This document shows, one piece after another, positions 53,256-62,121 of a stretch of DNA of 64,000 nt. The stretch's first letter is position 1; the number at the start of each line of letters is the position of its first letter. This DNA is from Lyngbya sp. CCAP 1446/10 (GTDB lineage Bacteria > Cyanobacteriota > Cyanobacteriia > Cyanobacteriales > Microcoleaceae), in contig NZ_JAIGNI010000001.1 in the NCBI RefSeq assembly GCF_026130175.1, forward strand, positions 124,001 through 188,000, written 5' to 3'. The notes under the pieces are model-generated. The model saw only the letters and a list, made by a program, of their open reading frames with translations. It did no database searches and had not been told where the DNA came from. The translations under genes and the position numbers were made by a program.

Positions 53256-54146
53256 TCAAATCTCAAATCCGCCACTTTGTCTGGCGACTTCCAAAAACCG
53301 CTGCACCGCCTGGGTGGGAGAGTTGCGCCAAATTAGGGCGATCGCCACCATGCAGGTTGATTCTGGCAAAGATTTGTAAACAACCCCACTGCGCTGGAAG
53401 TTTTGCATGGATGCGGGGACGATCGCCACCCCCATCTCGGCTGCTACCAAACTGATAATTGTCTGCATTTGAATTGCTTCTTGACCTGCGATCGGGCTAA
53501 AGCCTGCTTGCAGACACAGACTGACGATCGCATCGTACAGTCCCGGAGCCTGGGAACGCGGAAATAAGATGAACGTTTCGGCAGAGAGTGATCGCAATTC
53601 CACAACAGCGCGTGAATCGGCTAAATAATGCGTTTCTGGCAGCGCCACGATCAGAGGCTCTCGAAAAACGATTTCTGAATTTATGCCATCTTCCTCGATC
53701 GGAGGGCGCACGAAGCCGATATCAATTCGTCCTTCCCGTAACCGCTGCAACTGTTCGTTTGTCGTCAGTTCGTGCAATTCGAGGCAGACTGCGGGATAGC
53801 GAGTGCGAAACGCCTGCAAGATGGCTGGAACTATATTGTGTGCTGCCGAGCTCACAAAGCCTACAGTCAGTTGGCCGAGTTCCCCGCGGCTTGTCTGTTT
53901 GCCGAGTTGAATTGCCCGATCGACTTGTAGCAGAATTTTTTGCGCTTCCTCAAAAAAAACCTGTCCCGCAGCGGTTAGCTGCACCGTCCGCTTGGTGCGG
54001 CGAAACAGTTGAAAGCCCAACTCTGCCTCCAAATGCTGAATTTGTTGGCTTAGCGGAGGTTGAGCCATGTGCAATTTTTCCGCTGCGCGAGTGAAATTCA
54101 GTTCCTCTGCAACGGCAATAAAGTAACGCAAATGTCGCAGTTCCAT
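53256..54146 (-). CDS. LysR-family transcriptional regulator
   Basis: A 296-residue LTTR. The N-terminal winged helix (ELRHLRYFIAVAEELNFTRAAEKLHMAQPPLSQQI..., residues 1-62) is complete, followed by a substrate-binding domain whose opening (LTVGFVSSAAHNIVPAILQAF) and RIDIGFVRPP segment are typical of the AlsR/CbbR-like group. The ligand is unknown. It is divergent from the methyltransferase gene (333-bp gap), the classic LTTR arrangement, so control of that gene is possible. It could also control the upstream region of crtE, but orientation does not suggest it. Confidence 0.92.
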   Translation of the reverse strand: MELRHLRYFIAVAEELNFTRAAEKLHMAQPPLSQQIQHLEAELGFQLFRRTKRTVQLTAAGQVFFEEAQKILLQVDRAIQLGKQTSRGELGQLTVGFVSSAAHNIVPAILQAFRTRYPAVCLELHELTTNEQLQRLREGRIDIGFVRPPIEEDGINSEIVFREPLIVALPETHYLADSRAVVELRSLSAETFILFPRSQAPGLYDAIVSLCLQAGFSPIAGQEAIQMQTIISLVAAEMGVAIVPASMQNFQRSGVVYKSLPESTCMVAIALIWRNSPTQAVQRFLEVARQSGGFEI

Positions 54147-54479
54147 ACATCTTCAAGCATTAATACTTTAAAAGTATAAGTTATGAATTAAAAAAATATT
54201 GGACATTAATGATGGCATTTAATACAGTGATTAATAAGCGAAGTTGAGAATTAAACAATGGCTAATTTGGATATCAGCGGAGATTTTGGAAAATATTAGA
54301 TTTTGTCCTATTGAGGGGGATGCAATTGGTTTGCTTGCTGGTAAATAATTCAATAACCAATCGCGCACTTGTCTCAGCAACCCGGTTTATCGCTACACTC
54401 TTCAACCCGCGCACCATCCGGGTTTTGGTTGTATAGAAGCGGTTTCAAGCTCTGTAATTTACAAATTGAGGAATTTCAA
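54147..54479. promoter_or_regulatory. Divergent LysR/methyltransferase region
   Basis: AT-rich DNA (54160-54260) lies next to the LysR start, fitting an LTTR operator. TACTTTAAAAGTATAA at 54164-54179 is a palindrome (TACTTT/AAAGTA). The in-frame extension of the methyltransferase from 54369 is excluded. Confidence 0.5.
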
Positions 54480-55244
54480 ATGTCACAAGATTCTTGGAAT
54501 ACAGCTCTTTATGAGCAAAATCATGCTTTTGTTTGGGAGTACGGTGAATCGCTTTTGGATTTGCTCGCTCCGAAGGCTGGAGAACGGATTCTAGATTTGG
54601 GCTGCGGTACAGGACAGTTAACTGAAAAAATTGCTCAAACTGGTGCTTTTGTTCAAGGTATTGATTCCTCTTTGTCTATGATTTCCACGGCTCAAGCAAA
54701 TTATCCTCACATTAACTTTGCGGCTGCGGATGCGCAGGATTTTCAAGTGGAAGATCCGTTAGATGCGGTGTTTTCTAATGCTGTTTTGCACTGGATTAAG
54801 CAGCCGGATGCTGTGATTCATTGTGTGGAAAAAGCGCTGCGGCCGGGTGGGCGTTTTGTTGCTGAGTTTGGCGGTAAGGGGAATGTGGGAGCGATCGCCC
54901 GTGCACTTTTGAGCGTTTTGTCAGAAATTGGCTGTTCGGAGCCTGAATCGCTTAATCCTTGGTATTTTCCGAGTATCGGCGAGTATGCTCTGCTGCTGGA
55001 AAACCAGGGTTTTGAGGTGAGTTATGCGGTTTTGTTCGATCGCCCAACTCCCCTAGAAGGTGGCAGCGCTGGTATGGTAAATTGGATTGAGATGTTTGCA
55101 GGCGGGTTTTTGTCGGGTTTGTCGCAGGAAGTGCGATCGCACGTAATTCGTACAGTTGAAGAACGTTTGCGGCCCGCCCTTTACCACGACGGTAATTGGA
55201 GTGCAGACTATCGCCGAATTCGGGTTGTTGCTGTTAAGCAGTAG
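54480..55244 (+). CDS. SAM-dependent methyltransferase
   Basis: A 254-residue class I methyltransferase. Motif I is ILDLGCGTGQLTEKIA near residue 35-50, the acidic residue after strand 2 is in VQGIDSSLSM, and motif IV-like VFSNAVLHWI and post-motif LRPGGRFVAEFGG are present. This is the usual trans-aconitate/ubiquinone-type (Methyltransf_11/25) family; the substrate is unknown. The ATG at 54480 starts just upstream of the conserved region (SQDSWNTALYEQNHAFVWEYGESLL); the frame is open 37 codons further without similarity. It faces the convergent folD gene. Confidence 0.9.
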   Translation: MSQDSWNTALYEQNHAFVWEYGESLLDLLAPKAGERILDLGCGTGQLTEKIAQTGAFVQGIDSSLSMISTAQANYPHINFAAADAQDFQVEDPLDAVFSNAVLHWIKQPDAVIHCVEKALRPGGRFVAEFGGKGNVGAIARALLSVLSEIGCSEPESLNPWYFPSIGEYALLLENQGFEVSYAVLFDRPTPLEGGSAGMVNWIEMFAGGFLSGLSQEVRSHVIRTVEERLRPALYHDGNWSADYRRIRVVAVKQ

Positions 55245-55353
55245 TCGGCGTAGGCGGCAGAGTTAGCCTCTGTAGTAGCGAATTATTTCGTCCGTCATTT
55301 GTGGTTTTATTCAGCGAATTTGCTATTGAATAAACCGCAGCACCTAATTATGT

Positions 55354-55372
55354 AGGTGCGCACTGCGCACCT
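55354..55372. terminator. Palindrome between convergent genes
   Basis: AGGTGCGCA-C-TGCGCACCT, a perfect 9-bp inverted repeat around one base, lies between the methyltransferase stop (55244) and the folD stop (55389). It suits a bidirectional terminator, though the one-base centre means the actual loop uses inner stem bases. Confidence 0.5.
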
Positions 55373-55388
55373 TACCGCTATTCGCGCG

Positions 55389-56264
55389 TCAAACCATTTT
55401 TTTCGTATAACTCGAAACTGTATTTTCCAACAACATAGCAACAGTCATTGGCCCGATTCCTCCCGGCACCGGCGTAATCAATCCGGCTACTGTTTTCACA
55501 TCATCAAAATCTACATCTCCGGCCAAACGGCTAGTACCATCTGGATTGACAACACGGTTAATACCAACATCAATTACTACTGCTCCCGGTTTAACCATAT
55601 TAGCTGTAATCATTTCGGTGCGGCCGACCGCGGCTACTAAAATATCGGCTTGGCTAGTAATTGATTCTAGGTTTTGCGTCCGCGAATGAGCTACAGTAAC
55701 AGTACAATCGGCTTCTAATAACATCAACGCCATCGGTTTACCCACCAAAATACTGCGTCCCAAAACAACAGCATTTTTTCCTTTCAAATCAATCTGATAT
55801 TCCTGTAATAACCGCATCACTCCGGCGGGAGTACAACTGCGCAAACCTTGCTCCGATCGCACCAAGCGGCCTAAATTTATAGGGTGAAGTCCGTCAGCGT
55901 CTTTGTCTGGGGCAATTTGGTACAGCAGCGAAATTGCATCTAAGTTTTCTGGTAGCGGTAGTTGCACTAAAATGCCATCTACTCGATCGTCCTCGTTGAG
56001 TGCATGAATTGCAAGTTCGAGTTCCGCTTGAGTCACATTTGCTGGGTAATGCTGGCCAAAGGAAGCTATACCAACCTTAGCGCAGGCACGCTCTTTGTTA
56101 CGCACGTAAGCCGCGCTGGCTGGGTTGTCGCCCACCATCAGCACCGCAAGTCCCGGAGGACGCCCCATCTGGGGCTGTAGGGCGCGGACTTGATCGCTCA
56201 GCTCGCTTTGAATCTTGGTCGCTAAAGCTTTACCATCTAGTATTTGAGCAGTTTTGGCATCCAT
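55389..56264 (-). CDS. folD: Methylenetetrahydrofolate dehydrogenase/cyclohydrolase
   Basis: FolD oxidises 5,10-methylene-THF to 5,10-methenyl-THF with NADP+ and hydrolyses it to 10-formyl-THF. The 291-residue protein shows the catalytic Lys region ([14 protein letters not shown]), [55 protein letters not shown] and the terminal [18 protein letters not shown], all hallmark. Length is normal. It is the only gene on this strand here and faces the lipoprotein-type gene, divergently. Confidence 0.97.
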   Translation of the reverse strand: MDAKTAQILDGKALATKIQSELSDQVRALQPQMGRPPGLAVLMVGDNPASAAYVRNKERACAKVGIASFGQHYPANVTQAELELAIHALNEDDRVDGILVQLPLPENLDAISLLYQIAPDKDADGLHPINLGRLVRSEQGLRSCTPAGVMRLLQEYQIDLKGKNAVVLGRSILVGKPMALMLLEADCTVTVAHSRTQNLESITSQADILVAAVGRTEMITANMVKPGAVVIDVGINRVVNPDGTSRLAGDVDFDDVKTVAGLITPVPGGIGPMTVAMLLENTVSSYTKKMV

Positions 56265-56416
56265 TGTAGACTCTGGGTTAGGGGCTGACGATTTTAGATT
56301 TTAGCTTAATCGCCGTCAAGGATTGTACTAGAGAAATTTCTGACTTGCGATCGACTCTTGGGATTCTGTTAGAGTAAGTCGTATCTCACAATCTCAAATC
56401 TCAAATCATTTGACAA

Positions 56417-56848
56417 ATGACTACTGTAATTCAGCAAGTTTGGGTTCAAAGATACTCCATAGGCTCTTTATTGCTAATACTTACCAGCGGTTTGCTCAGT
56501 TGTGGCAATTTACCCATGTCTCAACTCAATCTTGGTTTTAATGTTGCTAGTATTGGCGACATTCAACAAAAGCGGCAAGTCGATGGTGAAGTTTATCTCC
56601 GGGGAAAGGTGGAAAATCGCGCTCCGTTTGTGGGGAATGCGGCTTATCAACTTCAAGACGGTACTGGTAAGATTTGGATTTTAACTAAGCAAGCTTTGCC
56701 GAAGCTTGGCGATGAAGTATTGCTGAAGGGAGAAGTCCGTTATAAAAGTATTAAGCTGAAGGATTTGGTTGGTAAAGATTTAGGTGAAGTTTATGTTGAG
56801 GAAATGGAACAACTCAAGCGTACTCCAGTGGCTGATCAAGGAAAATAG
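56417..56848 (+). CDS. Putative lipoprotein with OB-fold domain
   Basis: A 143-residue protein with a hydrophobic N-terminus ending in a lipobox-like L-L-S-C (residues 26-29 of the chain), so it is probably a membrane-anchored lipoprotein. The remainder looks like an OB-fold (VDGEVYLRGKVENRAPFVGNAAYQLQDGTGKIWILT and GDEVLLKGEVRYKSI), the type seen in BOF/nucleic-acid-binding domains. No function is known. It is divergent from folD and upstream of the NUDIX gene on the same strand (127 bp). Confidence 0.75.
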   Translation: MTTVIQQVWVQRYSIGSLLLILTSGLLSCGNLPMSQLNLGFNVASIGDIQQKRQVDGEVYLRGKVENRAPFVGNAAYQLQDGTGKIWILTKQALPKLGDEVLLKGEVRYKSIKLKDLVGKDLGEVYVEEMEQLKRTPVADQGK

Positions 56849-56990
56849 CTACACGCTATTGTTTTTCAATCATTAAGTACGTCGATTTCATGAAAATCAA
56901 AAGTTTGTAATTCTACTTGGGCGCTGTGGGTATGTTTATTTATGCTGAAATCCGTTACATCCGTTACATAATCCGTTGCCGAACTTCTTT

Positions 56991-57413
56991 ATGACTCAAA
57001 TTCACGTTGCGATCGCAATTTTATACCAAGACGGCAAGTTTCTCTGCCAGTTGCGGGACGATGTTCCGAATATTAGGTATCCCGGACATTGGGCTTTGTT
57101 TGGTGGACACTTGGAACCCGGAGAAACTGCGGAAGTTGCTTTGCTGCGGGAATTAGTAGAGGAAATTAGCTGGGCTCCTGCAACTGTTTCTTTTTTCTGT
57201 CACGATGTCGAAGGAGATGTTCTTCGCCATGTCTTTCACTCACAACTTAGTGCGGATGTCAAGGATTTAGTTTTGCACGAGGGTTGGGATATGCAGTTGT
57301 TGACAACGGAGGATATTCGGGCTGGCAAATGCTATTCTGAAAAATCTGGAGATGTGCGACCTTTCGGCAGTGCTCACCAGCGGATTTTATTGAGTTTTAT
57401 TGATGCGATTTGA
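56991..57413 (+). CDS. NUDIX hydrolase
   Basis: A 140-residue NUDIX protein. The NUDIX box is visible: G-H-L-E-P-G-E then seven residues and R-E-L-V-E-E-I, with Ser where the final Gly of the consensus normally stands. The family cleaves nucleoside diphosphates linked to another moiety X; dNTP house-cleaning or NDP-sugar hydrolysis are both possible. A TTG/Met start up to 56976 is possible, but the ATG at 56991 begins at the domain (TQIHVAIAILYQDGKFLCQLRD). It is convergent with leuD. Confidence 0.9.
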   Translation: MTQIHVAIAILYQDGKFLCQLRDDVPNIRYPGHWALFGGHLEPGETAEVALLRELVEEISWAPATVSFFCHDVEGDVLRHVFHSQLSADVKDLVLHEGWDMQLLTTEDIRAGKCYSEKSGDVRPFGSAHQRILLSFIDAI

Positions 57414-57470
57414 GGCTCTACTGATATTTGTAAGGTGCGCCGAAGAACACCCTACATTTCAGGTTTTAGC

Positions 57471-58019
57471 TTAAGAACGAGCTGCGATCATTCCGGTTTG
57501 GCGTGCGTAGGCAAATAGCCCTCCGGCATCAATTACTGGCCCGACATCTCCTAAAGGCTTGAGGGAGTAAGTAACATTTAGAGTGTGGTTGATGATTTGA
57601 TCGCCCGCAAAGTCGATCGTCACTTCCTGGCCTGTGACAAATAAGTCGCAAAGTCGATCGACCGATTCGATTGGGTACAATTCGCCAGTAGCCGAGCAAT
57701 TGCGAAAGAAAATGCGCGCGTAAGACAAAGCCACCACCGCTTTGACACCCGCAGCCCCCAGAGCGATCGGAGCGTGTTCCCGCGAAGAACCGCAGCCAAA
57801 ATTTTCGCCGGCAATGATAATCGGATACCGGGTTTTCTGTTCGTCGGGCGCGATAAACTTGTCGTAGCGATCGGGTAAACCAATCATCGCATAACTGCCT
57901 AGTTTCTCGTACTCGTCCGGTTTCGAGGGAACCAGAGTCAGGTATTCGGCAGGGATAATTTGATCTGTATCGATGTTGTCATCTAAAACAAAAATTTGAC
58001 CGCTAATTACTTTGCCCAT
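57471..58019 (-). CDS. leuD: 3-isopropylmalate dehydratase small subunit
   Basis: LeuD with LeuC isomerises 2-isopropylmalate to 3-isopropylmalate in leucine synthesis. The 182-residue protein shows DDNIDTDQIIPAEYL at the start and GENFGCGSSREHAPIAL, the swivelling-domain signature, then ARIFFRNCSATGELYP. leuC is not in the window. The 182-residue length agrees with the archaeal/cyanobacterial-type small subunit. It is divergent from the gene at 58200. Confidence 0.95.
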   Translation of the reverse strand: MGKVISGQIFVLDDNIDTDQIIPAEYLTLVPSKPDEYEKLGSYAMIGLPDRYDKFIAPDEQKTRYPIIIAGENFGCGSSREHAPIALGAAGVKAVVALSYARIFFRNCSATGELYPIESVDRLCDLFVTGQEVTIDFAGDQIINHTLNVTYSLKPLGDVGPVIDAGGLFAYARQTGMIAARS

Positions 58020-58199
58020 AGTTTATTTCCTCTTGGCTTCTCAGATGCTGCCGTGATATTTTTATGTCGGATTGGTAATGCAAGATTTGCATTTGTCCAT
58101 TTTAACCGGGGAATGTCGGCGATAATCTGTATAGGCGAAAATCAGATCCGAGCATTTAGATTAACAGTTATACAGATTGCTAAGCATCAAGATATTTTT

Positions 58200-59072
58200 A
58201 TGGCGAATCCAGTAGATGACATTGCTCGACAAGCTCGCGAGGGATCGGTTTCCTCAATTATTCAAATTCTGAACGATGAACTGGCACAGGCAGGCGTCAG
58301 GGCTAGAGCCGTGTTTGCCGATGGGGTGCTGCAACTACTGTGCGAAGCTGCAACATCCCAACTGCTCGAACAGTCTAGTTTGGTCGATCGAGTTCGAGAA
58401 ATTTTGGAAGGCCTCTCGCCCCGCAATATTCGCCGAGTCAACATCAACAGCCGGCTGGTGCGAGAACACCAACTGCTGTGGCTCGAAGAAATTAGCCACG
58501 ATCCAGAAAATCAATTACTGTGGTCTCAAGAAATTAAACTCAAAAAGCCGAATTTGTTCAAGCGTTTGGCCGCCGCCCATCACGAACGCCAAGCTCAAGG
58601 CAAGCGGGCTTTGCCGAGAATCGCTGCACCTCGATCAATGCGGCAACCGCGACCATTTCAGCGCAGTATCGTCGGCGGCATCAGCTTGACCGTGTTGTTG
58701 CTCGCTGCGGCGGCCGCCATCTACAAAGGACTCAATTCTCAAGTGCCAAACAGCACAACAGCCACCAGCCAAGCAGTTGCCAGTGCCACTCCCTTGGCAA
58801 CGACACCTGCTGGGAAAACTTTTAAAGAAAATGCTAATTCTGCTGTTGACCCTTTTGGACAAGCAGTACGAGTGGCCCAGCAAGCAGCCACCGACGGCAA
58901 AACGGCTCAATCTCGCGAAAATTGGTTAGTAGTAGCAACTAAGTGGCAGCAAGCTTCGGATTTGATGGCTGCCGTGTCCCCGAATCATCCCCGCTATGCA
59001 ACGGCTGTCAACCGGACGGCACTTTACCGCCAAAATAGCGATAAAGCCCAACAGGAAGCACAAAATAAGTAG
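58200..59072 (+). CDS. Conserved cyanobacterial membrane protein, unknown function
   Basis: The 290-residue protein starts with an about 150-residue cytosolic region (VDDIARQAREGSVSSIIQILNDELAQ, then RVREILEGLSPRNIRRVNINSRLV), a single membrane helix at residues 157-175, and a 115-residue C-terminal part with Gln/Asn-rich low-complexity sequence that may be periplasmic. No catalytic motif is visible. The frame opens at 57996 across the leuD start, so the ATG at 58200 is chosen. I do not recognise the family beyond cyanobacterial conservation. It stands alone before a 528-bp gap. Confidence 0.72.
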   Translation: MANPVDDIARQAREGSVSSIIQILNDELAQAGVRARAVFADGVLQLLCEAATSQLLEQSSLVDRVREILEGLSPRNIRRVNINSRLVREHQLLWLEEISHDPENQLLWSQEIKLKKPNLFKRLAAAHHERQAQGKRALPRIAAPRSMRQPRPFQRSIVGGISLTVLLLAAAAAIYKGLNSQVPNSTTATSQAVASATPLATTPAGKTFKENANSAVDPFGQAVRVAQQAATDGKTAQSRENWLVVATKWQQASDLMAAVSPNHPRYATAVNRTALYRQNSDKAQQEAQNK

Positions 59073-59600
59073 GCAGGGAAGTCGGATAAATTTAACCAGA
59101 GAACTCGCCCAGCGTTTCTAGAAGTTGCGATCGATGAGTTTTTGACAGAAAACTCGAAAAATCTCAGATCTGTGATGACTAGAATTTTTTTTAGTTTAAA
59201 TTTTTGCGATCGTAGTCACTCGATCGACTGATTTATATCACAATAAAATTTTATCAGGATCACAAACTTAAATAAGAAACATCACAGAGTCAGGAGAGGG
59301 GTGTCACTAAGCGGTCTGAAGAAAAGCTTCATACTCATAATAGTCAAAATTAGTGGGAATAGAATTTATCCTCAACTGCTCAAGGATGCTAAAGCTCAAC
59401 CCGTACAGATGCAAGGCTAGAAAACAGCAAAATAGAACTTGGTCGGATCTGAGTAAGTCTTTTACAGATTTAGTTACCCGCCGACGGGCTGCGCGAACGC
59501 AGAAAGCAGGATCATAATAGTCGGTTGGAATGTTATGAACAGGTTTCTATATTTGTACCGTGATCCAGCTCAAATACTTTAAAATAAAGGCTTCGTTGCC
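59073..59600. other. Intergenic region before the sensor-kinase gene
   Basis: No gene is seen. CTGCG-CGAA-CGCAG (59489-59502) is a small stem in a GC-rich patch; AT-rich DNA with a TTTATATCACAATAAAATTTTATC stretch lies at 59230-59255. The kinase promoter should be in 59500-59590. Confidence 0.45.
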
Positions 59601-61823
59601 ATGATCGATTACCAGGGAAATCAAGACTTTACTTCGATCGACCGATCGCCGTCAGAGTCTTGCACTTTGCATCTACCACAAATCGCAGAACCAGTATCAG
59701 TCCAAAAATTTCTGGATCGTCTTATGCAGTACCAAGTCGATCCTGCCCTTCTGGGGCAGCAAATTTACCAAATTCTCGCGACCAACATCGATCGAGAAAT
59801 CCTGCTGCTACAAATAGCCAATACTTTGGGGGTTGCTTGTGGGGCAGATTTCTGTTTGGTTGCTGCTGTAGCTGACCAGAAAGTAGTAATTCCGAATGCT
59901 TGCTGGCTTCAGAGGAGCGATCGACCAAACGCTGCGGACGCAACTCAAACACCCGAATACTCCCAAAGCACAAAATTAGCATCGTCTAGCATATCGCTCG
60001 AACATCCTGTCCTGGTAAACGTGCTAGCAGACGGTGAGATAGTGGCCATCTCCGACTATCTTGAGATTTCGGCAGCTTCATCGCCCAATTCCCCTGTGAC
60101 ACCGCTGCCTTGTCGGGCAATTTTGGCAGCGCCTGCGCGATTTGGAGGGGCTGTAAATGGGATGATCGTTCTTGGTAAGTCGCAACCTCATGAGTGGTCA
60201 GCAGCCGATCGCCAGCGCCTAGAAGCAGCATTAGAGGCGATCGGCATCGCGATTGCTGACATTCAAAAAACTCAAGAAATTGCCAGTTTAAACCAACAGT
60301 TACAACGACAAGCGAAATACAAAAATCTCCTCGGCAGAGTCGCTGCCGCGATCGACACGAATTCAGAAGTCGATCAAATTTTGCAGCGAGTAATTGAAAA
60401 AACCGCCGATACCCTGGAAGTAGATAGAGGTCAAATCCTGCTGTTGAAATATACAGACCCTCTATTTAAAACTCGCTCTCCCAATCAAACGCCACAAGCC
60501 AAGGTCGAATTAGTTTGCGAATCCAGTCAGAAAAAAGACCTAAATAAACCAGCAATAGAACCAAGCAATGCGGGCAAAAAAAGCTCGACATCAAAAACCA
60601 AAACCAAGGAAAAAACAGCTAATTCCAAATCCACAACACCAAGCTCACAATCAAATCATTTCCCTGCTTTTTGGATGTCGGAGTCTAGTTTGTGCCAGGA
60701 AGCATTCAACCGGGTTCCCCAATCCCTTGCGATTGCCGACGCCCGCGAACTGCTGGCGCAACAACCAGAACACATCAGACAAATTTTGAAACTACAGGAT
60801 ATCAGTGCCCTTTTGTTGGTTCCCCTAGTAGGGACAAGCGGACAAGGCACGGTATTGGGATTCTTGGTTTTGCAGCACTCATCGTCCCGGATCTGGCAAG
60901 TTGAAGAATTAGAGGTTGTAGAATTAATCGCCGCTCAATTGAGTACGGCGATCATCCAAACTCAAACTCTCAAGCAAGTACAAACTCTTGTCGAAAACCG
61001 AACTGCTCAGTTAAAGCACAGTCTTGACGTACAGGCAATATTGTACGAACAATCTCGCAAACAAGTAGAGCAACTGCAACGGTTAAATCAGCTCAAAGAT
61101 GAATTTCTTGCTGCCGCGAGCGACCAGTTGCAACATCCTCTAACGAAGATCAAGATAGTTGTTGAACTCTTTCGGAAATGGGAATTATTATCGCCGGCGC
61201 AGATAACTCTGTATTTGGATATTCTGGATCAGGAATGTAATCAGGAAATCAATCTGATTAAGGATTTGCTGAAGCTAAAAGAATTAGATTCTCAGCAAAC
61301 GCCTATGTCTCGCATCAGGATTGACCTCAAGCCTTTAATTCAGGATTTGGCTAAAGATTTTAACAAAAAATGGGCGGATCAAGGATTAAGTCTGGTGGTG
61401 AATTTACCGGAGCGCTCGTTGTGGTCCGAAACCAATTTCGATAGCTTGAATCGAATTCTGCTGGAATTGCTGACGAATGCTGGCAATTTCTCGGATGATG
61501 GGACTGCGGTAGTTTTGGATGTGTCTGAAGCAAGCAACCTTATTTTCTTGAGCGTCTCTAATTGCGGGCGCGGTATTTCTGATGATGATTTACCACACAT
61601 CTTTGACAGGTTCCGCCGCGGCACTGGTGTGACTGACCAAAGTGGTATTCGGGGTACTGGTTTGGGTCTGGCTCTGGTAAAGAGCTTAGTACAGCACTTG
61701 AATGGTAATATTGATGTTTCTAGCAGTCCGTCAGAAAATTCTGAAACTGCTGATCAGTGGCGCACCTGTTTTACTCTGACTCTGCCCCAATTTGCAGCAG
61801 ATGTCTCTAATCGGGAAGAATAG
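59601..61823 (+). CDS. GAF-domain sensor histidine kinase with atypical H-box
   Basis: A 740-residue soluble protein: GAF-like domain 1 (about 57-222), coiled coil, GAF-like domain 2 (about 255-455, interrupted by a Ser/Lys/Thr-rich insert at 310-352), coiled coil (455-500), HisKA-like helix pair (497-565) and HATPase (about 605-732). In the H-box EFLAAASDQLQHPLTKI the usual phospho-His position (508) is Asp, and a His stands four residues later (512). The HATPase keeps N626 and the G2 box GTGLGL (685-690) but the G1 box is NCGRG instead of DxGxG. It may be a pseudokinase or use H512. No response-regulator gene is adjacent. Confidence 0.87.
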   Translation: MIDYQGNQDFTSIDRSPSESCTLHLPQIAEPVSVQKFLDRLMQYQVDPALLGQQIYQILATNIDREILLLQIANTLGVACGADFCLVAAVADQKVVIPNACWLQRSDRPNAADATQTPEYSQSTKLASSSISLEHPVLVNVLADGEIVAISDYLEISAASSPNSPVTPLPCRAILAAPARFGGAVNGMIVLGKSQPHEWSAADRQRLEAALEAIGIAIADIQKTQEIASLNQQLQRQAKYKNLLGRVAAAIDTNSEVDQILQRVIEKTADTLEVDRGQILLLKYTDPLFKTRSPNQTPQAKVELVCESSQKKDLNKPAIEPSNAGKKSSTSKTKTKEKTANSKSTTPSSQSNHFPAFWMSESSLCQEAFNRVPQSLAIADARELLAQQPEHIRQILKLQDISALLLVPLVGTSGQGTVLGFLVLQHSSSRIWQVEELEVVELIAAQLSTAIIQTQTLKQVQTLVENRTAQLKHSLDVQAILYEQSRKQVEQLQRLNQLKDEFLAAASDQLQHPLTKIKIVVELFRKWELLSPAQITLYLDILDQECNQEINLIKDLLKLKELDSQQTPMSRIRIDLKPLIQDLAKDFNKKWADQGLSLVVNLPERSLWSETNFDSLNRILLELLTNAGNFSDDGTAVVLDVSEASNLIFLSVSNCGRGISDDDLPHIFDRFRRGTGVTDQSGIRGTGLGLALVKSLVQHLNGNIDVSSSPSENSETADQWRTCFTLTLPQFAADVSNREE

Positions 61824-62121
61824 TTAAACAAAGGCGTTGGATTTTTGAGGTTTGCAGTTGCGCTTTCTTGGCCTCGTGGCGGAGACGAGGACACCTGCAA
61901 GCCAAATTCATTAGCCCTAGGCACATCAATATCAAAGAAACCGGGTTATTTGGGAATTCAAGGTTTTGATGCAGTATTGTCGTAAAAAACCCGGTTTCTG
62001 CTTCTATGGTAGTTCGCGTGTCATTTGCCGGTGTTGCTGTCGGTCTGAAGCACCGGTTCCCAATTCTGCCTTTTCCAGTTAAAATCTTTGCGGTGCACGA
62101 AAATCGATCGCGACGAATATT
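61824..62121. other. Intergenic region with a CCGGGTT inverted repeat
   Basis: AGAAACCGGGTT (61936-61947) and AACCCGGTTTCT (61988-61999) form 12-bp arms around a 40-base loop; these match the terminator arms at 10993-11026. A leftward frame of 160 codons crosses the region but is a shadow of the UbiB gene. The UbiB-family promoter probably lies near 62050-62115. Confidence 0.6.
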
